Position numbers and translations under genes: made by a program
Shown here: positions 55,501-64,000 of the stretch, piece after piece
Layout: the number at the start of each line of letters is the position of its first letter
Numbering within the stretch: position 1 is the stretch's first letter
The notes under the pieces: generated by a model
Seen by the model: only the letters and a program-made list of their open reading frames with translations
What the model was told of the DNA's origin: nothing
The model's database searches: none
Source: Thiothrix litoralis
Lineage (GTDB): Bacteria; Pseudomonadota; Gammaproteobacteria; Thiotrichales; Thiotrichaceae
Reading direction: 5' to 3'
NCBI RefSeq assembly: GCF_017901135.1
Contig: NZ_CP072801.1
Location: forward strand, 1,984,001 to 2,048,000
Length of the DNA: 64,000 bases

Positions 55501-58452
55501 GAGCTATACAGCAACAGCGGGAAGCTTATTGAAAGTACCAACAGTTACTTAGATGCCAGCAACGGGGCGGGCACGTATACCTTTGCAGCGCTGACCTCCG
55601 GGGACTATTATGTCCGCGCCGTCAGCGACACGGTAAAATCCACCCGTAGCGGCGCAAATGGTACGGAAGTAGGCGTCATGATCTACCGTACCGACGGTAT
55701 CACCCCAACGACCACGGAAAAGGGTGGACGCAAGCCCAGTGCGATAGATGCTGCGGTCAATGACCGCGAAACAACCTTGAATACTGGCACATTTACCTTC
55801 AGTGGTGGCACGCTGAATAATAAGCCAGCACAAGCTATCCAACCGATTACGCTAAGCAGCACCAACCCCAACAAAGTGGATTTCGGCTTCAATTTCAGCA
55901 CCGTCGTAAACACCAATGACAGTGGGCAAGGTTCACTACGCCAGTTCTTGCTGAATGCCAACCTGTTGGGCGATGACAGCACCCTTGCACAAACCGGGCG
56001 GGTAGCTGGCAAAGAAAATGCCATTCTGGAATTGCCGACCACTGACCCGAACTACAATACGGCAAAAGGCTATTGGAGCATTCCTCTCCAAAGCGCACTG
56101 CCAGCCATCACCTCACCCTTGGTGCTGGATGGTTCCCTGCCAGCAGGCTCCAATAATAATCCCACTCTGGAACTCAAAGGCACCACGGCAGGTGCAGGTA
56201 GCAATGGCCTTACCCTGCAAACAGGTGGTAGTGGCAGCACGATCCGCAAACTCGCCATCAATGGGTTCAGCGGCGCGGCCATCTACCTGAATGGCAGCAG
56301 TAACAATAGCCTGCAAGCCAACTACCTAGGCGTCACCCCGGCTAATGCGGCTCGTTCCAATACGGGTGCGGGTATCCTACTGAATGCAGCCAGCAATAAT
56401 CTGATCGGTGGTACTGCCAGCGGCGCAGGTAACATAATTGCCAACAACGCCGGTGACGGTATTGCCGTGACGGGCGCAACCTCGCAGGCCAACGCTATGC
56501 TGGGCAACAGCATCTTTAACAATACAGGGCTGGGTATTGACCTCGGTGATAATGGTGTGACCCCCAACGACCCCGGGGATACAGACACCGGCCCAAACAA
56601 CCTGCTCAACTTCCCGGAAGTCAAAACCAGCTCGTTCGGCGCAAACGGCACCAAGGTCATCACCTATGACTTTGATCTGGATGTCCCCGCAGGCGATTAC
56701 CGTCTGGAATTCTTTGCCAGTACCGCCAAAGACCCCTCCGGCAACGGTGAAGGCCAAGTGTTTCTTGGCTATAAAGACCTGAATGGTGTAGTCCCCGGAT
56801 CGCACAATATCAAAGGCACGTTTAATGCCAATATGACCGTGGTAAAAGGCACGTTCATTTCCACCACCCTGACCCAGAAGACCGGCGCCACCAGTTTCGG
56901 TGCAACTTCCGAGTTTTCGGGTATCCGCGATGGCATTACCACACAAGTGTGTGACAGCCTCACTGCGGATACAGGCTCAGACATGGTGATAGATGAAAAC
57001 AACCCAAGTACTGTCATCAAGTTTCTGGAAGCCTTTGACTATTCCACCTCACCAGCAACACCGATTATCTACGTCATCAGTGGTGGTGCAGACGGCAGCC
57101 TGTTTACGATTGAAAACCCCACAGCAACCTCTACCCTACCGTGTGCAGCGATAAAGTTCATCTCCAATAATGTCGTGGTTACCAAGTCAGCCAGTGCCAA
57201 TATTGAAACCCGCGCGATTATCACGCCGGGGCAATTACCAGCGCCGGGCAACTATGAGCTGCCGATAGATAATGGCAAGGATAATACCTATGACTTCCAA
57301 GTAACCGGCACAACCGTGACGGGCAAGAAATACGTGCGCGACCTGAGCGTGCGGGTCATGGATACCAACGAAGCCCCGGTCATTACCTCCGCAGCAGACA
57401 CCTCTGTCACGGAAGACACCAGCGTGGATGTCCTCACCGTCAGGGCACAAGACCCGGATGCAGGCGACACACTGTCTTACAGTATCAGCGGCGGTGCTGA
57501 TGCCAGTCAGTTCGAGCTTGCTGCGACCACCGGCATTCTGCACTTCAGGGCAGTCCCTGATTATGATGCACCGATGGACACTAACCGCGACAACCTCTAC
57601 GCAGTGGAAGTCACTGTGAGCGACCAAGGTGGTCTAAGCAACAGCAAGCTGTTCAACGTCACGGTTATCAATAACACTGCCGATGACGGGGTGCTGGTCA
57701 ATGTCAAAGCCTTGTTACAAGGCGCGTATGACAACAATAACACGCTCATGTCAGACGCCCTCAACAAACAAGGTCTGTTGCCAAACAAGCAACCGTATGC
57801 CACTGCCCCATTCAAGTATACCGGGGCAGAAACGCTCAGCACCCTGCTTCAGGAAGCCACCGGCAGTAATGCGGTGGTTGACTGGGTACTGGTTGAATTG
57901 CGCAGCAGCCCCAGCAGTGTAGTTGCCAGCCGTGCCGTCATGTTGCAACGTAATGGTAATCTGGTCGATTCCCAGACAGGCGCTTCGACCCTGCACTTTG
58001 CCAAGGTCAAGGCAGGTAATTACTACGTCAGTGTGCGCCACCGCAACCACCTTGCTGTCATCAGCGCCAGCCCGGTCAGTCTGGATAACACCGTGAAACT
58101 GGTCAACTTTGCTGCCAGCTCAACCGCTGTCAAAGGAGAAGAGTCACGCTTCATCAGCGGGAAACTCGCGATGATGTGGGCAGGCGACATCAATGCCAGC
58201 AATACCCTGACCGCTAACGGTCCAGGCAATGACGTCACCAGCCTGTTGAGTGGTGTCATCAGCAGCATGGATAACGTACAAGGCAATACCAACCATATCC
58301 TGTCCGGTTATCTAGCAACAGACCTGAATATGGATGGCAAAACCCTGTTCACCGGCCCCGGTAACGACACCAGCTTGCTGGTGGGTAACATTATCCTGCA
58401 CCCACTCAATACCGGGTTCGCCGCCAACTACATTGTGCGCGGCGGTTTGTAA
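46531..58452 (+). CDS. Giant secreted multidomain surface protein (SdrD-B, GEVED, beta-helix, cadherin-like, thioester-like, dockerin-like modules)
   Basis: 3973 residues in one frame. Signal peptide about 1-36 (LQILLVLLLLIVN core). Domains by position: discoidin-like 38-187; GEVED 191-364 and 2298-2457 (each ending GEVEDY); carbohydrate-binding-like 365-610; SdrD-B-like modules near 611, 725, 1304, 1445, 1767, 2460 and 2957 (patterns VWLDTNKDGIQDAGE); beta-propeller-like 830-1300; thioester-like 1573-1765 (Cys1606, Gln1733); right-handed beta-helix parts 1924-2290 and 3127-3480, both opening NTNDSGQGSLRQF; cadherin-like 3480-3720; C-terminal module 3722-3973 with VDWVLVELR, VRHRNHLAV and two Asp-rich loops (GDINASNTL, TDLNMDGKTL) like dockerin repeats. 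Likely role is adhesion or sheath/biofilm matrix. No LPXTG or autotransporter barrel is seen; the export route is unknown. It has its own promoter and terminator. Confidence 0.9.
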   Translation: MKTPMPESHVANGTVGFALQILLVLLLLIVNSTTQAASCPTGMTVTSYSGNATNVIQDIGVDYETQALGAPSAINTTTSSNNSALVAAGDTLGLDLGIIIPAGSTLNISLARNNSTGRVRIETSLDNSSYTSVGTFGNTSTLGTGTTDILGQINVTIPTGSARYIRFVREAGGVWVDAVSYSQVCATATFGDHGDAPATYGDARHALSTTNIYLGATPPDYENTSENSFNALGDGLEEDSAPHTDSANGPYEAARFPVLKMTDTSYSTPITVTNTSGTAGKLYGWIDFNKNGTFEAGEGTSVSVPTGSNEATINLAWNSIPVDIQLGTTYIRLRLTTDSSITTSTPTGSVSNGEVEDYPIAIYQAIQPDSASLSIVNGAIPMACQQVILTDDFNDIGGFSWGANKPGSQEIRNWVRSGGGTGTYAYIKYLGDTQEHGVYFGNGAVRGIAPDFHNGFTFDANGHLTTPITAIALRDVADDFKLTAEGNQYGPESVKLSRSVPTVVGKKYRLYFKAIPEEGSFSPGIMRVDAPGGSIHFKAPGSSESTQNYAIEFTATSTTSTIAFINYGHVSGDWCNPQSDDWCTTGGTRDGTSPNELIVDDVVLAEALCNTGAISGTVYTDSNGNSSYDSGTESGIGFITVSVYDEKFTPTDTADDTLITTTSTSANGSYSFSGLDSGLTYRIQVETNLPSGATIGTTNPLSGKVVTAGGTLTNQNFGFNPPTSCNTSNGDFGGTVFRDYDGDGTQNLLETGLGGVTVTAYSNTNSAVSTATTANNGVYKLTGLTVGSQYRLEFTNLPSYTEPGIHSATSATSVRFITVSASCDNHFAVQSPAEYCQANPHIAVPTYTYGDSSASKVGSKPGIYTFPYSATGDASNRTSNPTQKTTIGQTGATWGTAYQASTKTLYTAAVMRRFVGFGTLSTGGIYKLDMSNPAAASTGATNYIDVRTLGIPTGDDVRDSTTCNKLATTTSSPSHDIAAWDAVGKVGIGDIDYDDTSRTLWLVNLNDRKLYGIRNISPTTPPVAADVAGGYAINLPAPYTCTSGTFRPWAVKYYRGQVYVGGVCDASSAPVTANLKGYVLKFDPANTAAGFSYVKDIPLGYNHPIDLNNPVGAWKGWISAAEAVAAGAPTNSAQHSPIISNLEFDTDGSIIVGIIDRAAMQNGDNAQNVPSCTNTSTSNPDLTGDILRLCKTDTGYISDSEPGCKTDIPANIKMQDEYYWGDYGIYPNLAGDLREIATGGLALVPGTGEVVSTTYDDSAWLTNEIMWLNNQTGAANDRYYLGTNLMGKAAGMGDIEVLCDPAPTEVGNRVWLDTNKDGIQDAGEAGINNVTVTLACGTDTATATTNTAGEYYFSNKTGGNATFMDAGESCTLKVNGSQTSLSSYTLTTQNADSKTDNNRYTDIRDSDAANNAGTAEISFTVGSAGQNNHGLDFGYQPVAAASGLSGKVWLDSNKDGLQNDGTTSGIEGATVELYNPATSSVLATKTTGADGSYQFTSADGLQAYTNYQIRIATLDANPPLSYWAITSLHSGSDPLLDSDAAVSGSYWTIALSSPTAGNQVAGNNFGFVVTPVSGCLDAGSTGVSNGQRLYKTHGFDFGGQSVVGYCAEMNDADPAAGDNYSVNSQDRLGLTALQREKIARSYAALTDPDIVFTAASAFPVNQGFGQNFGLSSLLHYMGWYYIEYNEDLNAMSAARLDTNSNYTPEQRIVMKALAGKIADRVNGANGETQYPVQDMYWLWNLTSTSRQDIIIPALYAAGSSCTAARTISGKVFEDVNYGGGAGRAFGTAGVNGARVEVYNATGNFLSSTTTAADGTYTLNGLSSGNYYVRVVNDTVKSTRTGSNGTERGIQIYRTDGTTAVTNEVGGRKPVGVDSTANTTSQTLNTTTFTLSGGGQVQSVQPITVAGSAISGANFGFNFDTIVNTNDSGQGSLRQFILNAVLLGSDSTLAQTGRTAAKENAILELSTSDPNYNATHQYWSIAVQSELPTLGDDIILDGSTQPSRTNFAFANRPVIELNGSGTAGTWANGLRLNGATNGSTIKYLAINRFDNAGIKLVNSKNNLIEANYIGTDPTATAKNIGNTGHGVNVISPVGLSVIRGNLIAYNYGDGVTVWNFNGVGVEEAALISSNSIYANLGLGIDLTDNDVTLNDANDADTGPNKLLNFPILSQITSASGNLTLKGCAPAGATVELFEADVSPGGAATVGANKFSKSKDYGEGQTYLASFVEGSAADTDSSNCALPTDADGNNQTGMKAFSVTLPVPAGFVTGDAMTTTATLATSGTSEFSPVMSFTSTAATDYGDAPDSYHTQQSNNGASHTIVANFSLGATVDGETDGQPTAAADGDGADEDGVHFITPLLPGESALIAVGTTQTNVATAYLNGWIDFNHDGDFADANEHIITDQTIASVYTTLALLANIPADAIPGDTYARFRLSSASGTSYDGAATDGEVEDYKVTITAPSRVGDTVWLDTNQNGIQDAGEAGVQGVTVKLYRKSDNRLLGAKLTDSAGNYFFANELAAGTYYLEFTKPAGYQFTLQDAGTDPALNSDADPTTGRTGDITVVAGIPQTQWDAGLIANALVVTQCQAIPFSTTQVDHNFSVPKFDGALGTLTGVQVNAYSGIKQIWALENRSTSAASFKITSTMPASFTLPNASNLALDYSYNSGIFSIPAFDGVSDYVGTSGKSLDAWRYEGSAVSNNYTPTADFVAANAGESVTLPYSSGEGSMSLVGGGGNALFTIRTQASAGVCVNYTYTPPPPPSLGCSVLDNFDSTSVETIDLTSSSQGSVTQTWNANVDTLIGGARTLTFGPAPRGTATNGYGLLDIANNAGTAANMKLCYNANGAGLNVNVSQIENILLNVSEDEHHNPDAATRANIPMTITLSDGFNSASLTQDMVSLAYQQLGTTDGWVNLRFPLANFTNINNLNRTNVQSVCIEVAGKQGHDYAFEKVMLEDTNTCSSVTGKVFEDVNYGGGASRAFSSAASAKGVNGARLELYSNSGKLIESTNSYLDASNGAGTYTFAALTSGDYYVRAVSDTVKSTRSGANGTEVGVMIYRTDGITPTTTEKGGRKPSAIDAAVNDRETTLNTGTFTFSGGTLNNKPAQAIQPITLSSTNPNKVDFGFNFSTVVNTNDSGQGSLRQFLLNANLLGDDSTLAQTGRVAGKENAILELPTTDPNYNTAKGYWSIPLQSALPAITSPLVLDGSLPAGSNNNPTLELKGTTAGAGSNGLTLQTGGSGSTIRKLAINGFSGAAIYLNGSSNNSLQANYLGVTPANAARSNTGAGILLNAASNNLIGGTASGAGNIIANNAGDGIAVTGATSQANAMLGNSIFNNTGLGIDLGDNGVTPNDPGDTDTGPNNLLNFPEVKTSSFGANGTKVITYDFDLDVPAGDYRLEFFASTAKDPSGNGEGQVFLGYKDLNGVVPGSHNIKGTFNANMTVVKGTFISTTLTQKTGATSFGATSEFSGIRDGITTQVCDSLTADTGSDMVIDENNPSTVIKFLEAFDYSTSPATPIIYVISGGADGSLFTIENPTATSTLPCAAIKFISNNVVVTKSASANIETRAIITPGQLPAPGNYELPIDNGKDNTYDFQVTGTTVTGKKYVRDLSVRVMDTNEAPVITSAADTSVTEDTSVDVLTVRAQDPDAGDTLSYSISGGADASQFELAATTGILHFRAVPDYDAPMDTNRDNLYAVEVTVSDQGGLSNSKLFNVTVINNTADDGVLVNVKALLQGAYDNNNTLMSDALNKQGLLPNKQPYATAPFKYTGAETLSTLLQEATGSNAVVDWVLVELRSSPSSVVASRAVMLQRNGNLVDSQTGASTLHFAKVKAGNYYVSVRHRNHLAVISASPVSLDNTVKLVNFAASSTAVKGEESRFISGKLAMMWAGDINASNTLTANGPGNDVTSLLSGVISSMDNVQGNTNHILSGYLATDLNMDGKTLFTGPGNDTSLLVGNIILHPLNTGFAANYIVRGGL

Positions 58453-58477
58453 GCCACCGTAAGCACCCAAAGAAAAG

Positions 58478-58505
58478 GGGCGGTTCGTTGATCAACGAAC
58501 CGCCC
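58478..58505 (+). terminator. Intrinsic terminator of the giant gene
   Basis: GGGCGGTTCGTTGA is followed directly by its exact complement, giving a 14-bp stem with a minimal loop, then TTTGTGCTTT. It lies 26 bp after the stop codon of the giant gene. Confidence 0.85.
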
Positions 58506-58658
58506 TTTGTGCTTTAAAGCAATGTTGACTATTATCAAGTTATATCGACCCAATATCACCACCCAAAACCATGAGGTCTATTATGCAAAAAAGCAGACCA
58601 AACATCAGCCTGTGATTCTGGGTTACTATCTTCTGGCAAATAAATGACGAATGACGTG

Positions 58659-58707
58659 CAAAGTATCAGGTTCCGCCTGCAAGGCTACGGTATCACCTGA
58701 TACTTTG
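58659..58707 (-). terminator. Inverted repeat downstream of the lipoprotein gene
   Basis: CAAAGTATCAGGT (58659-58671) and ACCTGATACTTTG (58695-58707) form a 13-bp perfect stem with a 23-base loop. The loop also contains GGTATC, which can pair with the adjacent GATAC to give an alternative, shorter hairpin. It lies 14 bp past the minus-strand lipoprotein stop, the place of a terminator, though a T-run is lacking. The rest of 58506-58720 shows no gene. Confidence 0.45.
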
Positions 58708-58720
58708 TACACGGTAGCTG

Positions 58721-59041
58721 TCAGTACGGGTAACGCTGCGGATAGCGCGGGCCTGTCCGGTCTATCCTGTTAGTGTCCCGATTACGATCCCGATCGTACC
58801 TTGTGGTAGTGTTTTTATCCCAACCACGTTGCGGATGTTTCCATCCCCAAATCCGTCGCTGCTGGTCATATGACCAAACATACCCGGCTCCCGGAGAAGC
58901 ATAGGCTGGGTTTACATACCTGACACCCGGCGGCGGCACGTATCTCGCGGCTGGCTCCCCGTATGTCCGTACCGGAGGCGCATCAACGCAGCCAACTAAT
59001 GTGCTAACCAGCAGTGTTGTTACTAGTAAACGAATCATCAC
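58721..59041 (-). CDS. Small lipoprotein
   Basis: A 106-residue protein with a lipoprotein signal: hydrophobic LLVTTLLVSTLVG followed by the lipobox cysteine in LVGC (about residue 18). The mature part is rich in Pro, Tyr and Arg. The middle YVWSYDQQRRIWGWKHPQRGW resembles short Y/W repeats found in some envelope lipoproteins, and the tail is basic (RYDRDRNRDTNRIDRTG). Position +2 is Val, not Asp, so sorting to the outer membrane is expected. No family is recognised. ATG at 59041 or 59038. Confidence 0.75.
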   Translation of the reverse strand: MMIRLLVTTLLVSTLVGCVDAPPVRTYGEPAARYVPPPGVRYVNPAYASPGAGYVWSYDQQRRIWGWKHPQRGWDKNTTTRYDRDRNRDTNRIDRTGPRYPQRYPY

Positions 59042-59148
59042 ACCCTCCTCACCTGTTTCAGCAAAATACCGACGTTATTAATAAGCTTTACACCTTATTA
59101 CCCCCTAAAACAAGGGCGAAATTGACCGTCTTTTAAACAGACCCTGTA

Positions 59149-59385
59149 TTATGGTGTCCACAAGCGGAACCCACCCGCAAACGCCGCCATATCATCGCCG
59201 TGCCGCGTACCAGCAGAGAAATTTTCCAGCAACTTGGTATTGCCACCGCCGACCACCACGTCAGTCGATTCCAGTGCGGTTTGTAAACGCTCGATGACAT
59301 CGAAGACGGCTTTGCGCCATTTCTTTTCGCCGCACTCCTCCAGCCTTTTCACCCCAACGTAATCTTCAAAGGGCTTCGGGAGGGA
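59149..59385 (-). pseudogene. C-terminal remnant of a polyphosphate glucokinase (ROK family)
   Basis: The minus strand encodes PFEDYVGVKRLEECGEKKW, RKAVFDVIERLQTALESTDV, VVGGGNTKLL and the final AFAGGFRLW, which is the conserved end of proteobacterial polyphosphate glucokinases. Only about 75-80 of some 250 residues remain. The nucleotide-binding and catalytic parts are missing and the sequence upstream (59390-59550) does not continue the frame. A GTG at 59352 could start a 67-residue peptide, but it would have no function of its own. Confidence 0.65.
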
Positions 59386-59556
59386 TAGCGGGCAACGGTG
59401 GACGGGGGGAGTCTGTCATAGCAGTGAGTGTAGGAGGTTTTTCTTTACTTACCCGTGGGTAATGAGAAGTTACTAAGTTATGGTCGTTTGCACACAAATT
59501 GGGGAATATTATTCACTGAAGAAACAGCTTGGGATAAGGGCTGTGAGACAGGGTGC

Positions 59557-59630
59557 TGGAGGCTGAACTCAGAATCGAACTGAGGTACTCGGATTTGCAA
59601 TCCGGTGCATTACCACTATGCTATTCAGCC
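59557..59630 (-). tRNA. tRNA-Cys(GCA)
   Basis: 74 nt with encoded CCA. The acceptor stem GGCTGAA pairs with TTCAGCC; the anticodon loop ATTGCAAAT gives GCA; the T-arm has CAGTTCGATTCTG. It stands first of three tRNA genes on this strand by coordinate and last in the direction of reading. Confidence 0.94.
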
Positions 59631-59666
59631 TTTATTGTGGGTAAGACCACGGTACAGATGAGAAAT

Positions 59667-59741
59667 TGGAGCGGGAAACGAGGCTCGAACTCGCGACCCC
59701 AACCTTGGCAAGGTTGTGCTCTACCACTGAGCTATTCCCGC
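59667..59741 (-). tRNA. tRNA-Gly(GCC), copy 1
   Basis: 75 nt with encoded CCA. The acceptor stem GCGGGAA pairs with TTCCCGC; the anticodon loop TTGCCAA gives GCC; T-arm GAGTTCGAGCCTC. The sequence is identical to the copy at 59793-59867. Confidence 0.95.
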
Positions 59742-59756
59742 ATATTGACTTGTTAC

Positions 59757-59785
59757 AAAAAGTACGAATGGTATGCGTACTTTTT
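59757..59785 (-). terminator. Bidirectional hairpin between the two tRNA-Gly genes
   Basis: AAAAAGTACG (59757-59766) pairs with CGTACTTTTT (59776-59785), a 10-bp stem with a 9-base loop flanked by A and T runs. On the minus strand it follows the upstream tRNA-Gly directly and so may end its transcript, which would leave the second copy with its own promoter. Confidence 0.5.
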
Positions 59786-59792
59786 TTGAATT

Positions 59793-59867
59793 TGGAGCGG
59801 GAAACGAGGCTCGAACTCGCGACCCCAACCTTGGCAAGGTTGTGCTCTACCACTGAGCTATTCCCGC
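59793..59867 (-). tRNA. tRNA-Gly(GCC), copy 2
   Basis: 75 nt, identical to the copy at 59667-59741 from acceptor stem to CCA. The repeat also covers the few bases before the CCA end (ttgga). A recent tandem duplication is likely. Confidence 0.95.
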
Positions 59868-59940
59868 TGAACAGGCTGCGAATAATAAATAGTGCAGCCT
59901 GTACTGTCAACTAATGAAATGGTTTTTTTTAAGCACTATG

Positions 59941-63306
<3,366 letters not shown>

Positions 63307-63310
<4 letters not shown>

Positions 63311-64000
63311 GCACCCGCCTCCCATGCGGCTTCAAACGCTTGTAAATGTTCCTTGCCAGACGCTTGCAGGTGTTTGCGCACCAGTTCGCATTCGCTGTTG
63401 TATTTGTCGATGAGGATGTGTCCGCGCAGCAGTTGGAAGCGTAGGTACACCAGCCAAGTATTCAACACGTCCGTTTCGCAGTAGTTACGGATGTCGGCGA
63501 GTTTGCCTTCCTGATAGGCATCCCAGACTTTTGCGCCGCTCATGCCCATTTTGCCGGGGAAACCGAACAGGGTCGCGAGTTCATCCAGTGGAGCGTTGGC
63601 ACGTCCGCTGTAGAGTGCCAGCAAATCCATCAGGTCGGTGTGGCGCGTGTGGTAGCGGCTGATGTAATTGTTCCACTTGAAGCTGCTGTCGTCTTCGCCC
63701 ATGTCCCAGTAACGCGGGGCGCAGATTTTGTGTTTCATGGCGCGGTAATGGATCACCGGCAGGTCGAAACCACTGCCGTTCCACGACACGATGGTGGGCG
63801 TGTAGCGGTCGATGCCGTCGAAGAAACGTTGCAGGATTTCTTTTTCATCGGCAGATTCATCTCCTAGCGTCCAAACTTTGAAGTCATCGCCTTTGCCACG
63901 AAACGTGACGGAAATCGCCACGATTTTGTGCAGGTGATGCGCCAAAAATTCTGTGCCATTTTTTTGGAAACGCAGGTGGTACATGGCTTTAGCAATGCCG
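63307..64000 (-). CDS. PolB-like 3'-5' exonuclease, 3' part
   Basis: The frame is open to the window edge, so the 5' end, with the first catalytic Asp-x-Glu motif (ExoI), is outside. The visible part has IVSWNGSGFDLPVIHYRAMKH (ExoII, with Asn and Asp) and IRNYCETDVLNTWLVYLR (ExoIII, Tyr and Asp), typical of the PF10108 family of predicted 3'-5' exonucleases related to the B-family polymerase proofreading domain. The role is unknown, probably nucleic-acid processing. It is co-translated with rlmD. Confidence 0.88.

Noticed and set aside
59666-59914. Small frames of 60-90 residues across the tRNA cluster with repeated peptide text
   Set aside because: The repeated peptide comes from the two identical tRNA-Gly genes and not from a protein.

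Overview
The window looks like chromosomal DNA of a filamentous sulfur-oxidising gammaproteobacterium, most probably of the Thiothrix/Thiolinea group. This is inferred from gammaproteobacterial gene orders (nadD-rsfS-rlmH-maf-rng-yhdP-tldD; lptD-surA-pdxA; accB-accC-prmA; dksA-gluQ), from a DsrS-like sulfur-oxidation protein next to siroheme synthase, and from a very large SdrD-type surface protein. No 16S rRNA gene is present, so the assignment rests on gene content.

Region by region. 1-1.6 kb: end of an alternative (N-type) F1Fo ATPase operon (alpha end and gamma). 1.6-4.95 kb: small island with a DUF4143 AAA ATPase, a regulator remnant, a 24-bp perfect palindrome and a P4-type integrase abutting tRNA-Ser(UGA). 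5-6.8 kb: purM-purN. 6.8-18 kb, minus strand: ppnP, pmbA, tldD, a nitrilase-like amidase, yhdP, rng, maf, rlmH, rsfS, nadD. 18-23.3 kb, plus strand: dsrS-like gene, two small conserved genes, cysG, an S24-like peptidase domain protein, an ArsC/YffB-like gene, dapE. 23.3-27.8 kb: AT-hook protein, lptD, a SurA without its prolyl isomerase domains, pdxA. 27.8-29.3 kb: a solo TnpB element that cut off the start of a ribbon-helix-helix gene. 29.3-41.5 kb: housekeeping genes (holA, yjgR, aroQ, accBC, prmA, dksA, gluQ, and a minus-strand operon arsC-wrbA-DUF2069-ispF-phhB).

41.5-46.35 kb is an insertion-sequence nest: one tnpB element carries an IS66-family copy inside its gene and an ISNCY-like copy exactly at its stop codon. 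Both have target duplications, so the original 411-residue tnpB can be rebuilt. Immediately downstream, 46.5-58.45 kb is a single 3973-codon gene for a secreted multidomain surface protein, followed by a strong terminator.

58.5-64 kb: a small lipoprotein, a polyphosphate glucokinase remnant, tRNA-Cys, two identical tRNA-Gly genes, ligA, rlmD and the 3' part of a PolB-like 3'-5' exonuclease.

The most unusual content is the giant protein, including a segment with the spacing of a Cys-Gln thioester domain; the PPIase-less SurA; the two TnpB genes with different RuvC glutamate positions; and the precisely readable IS nest.
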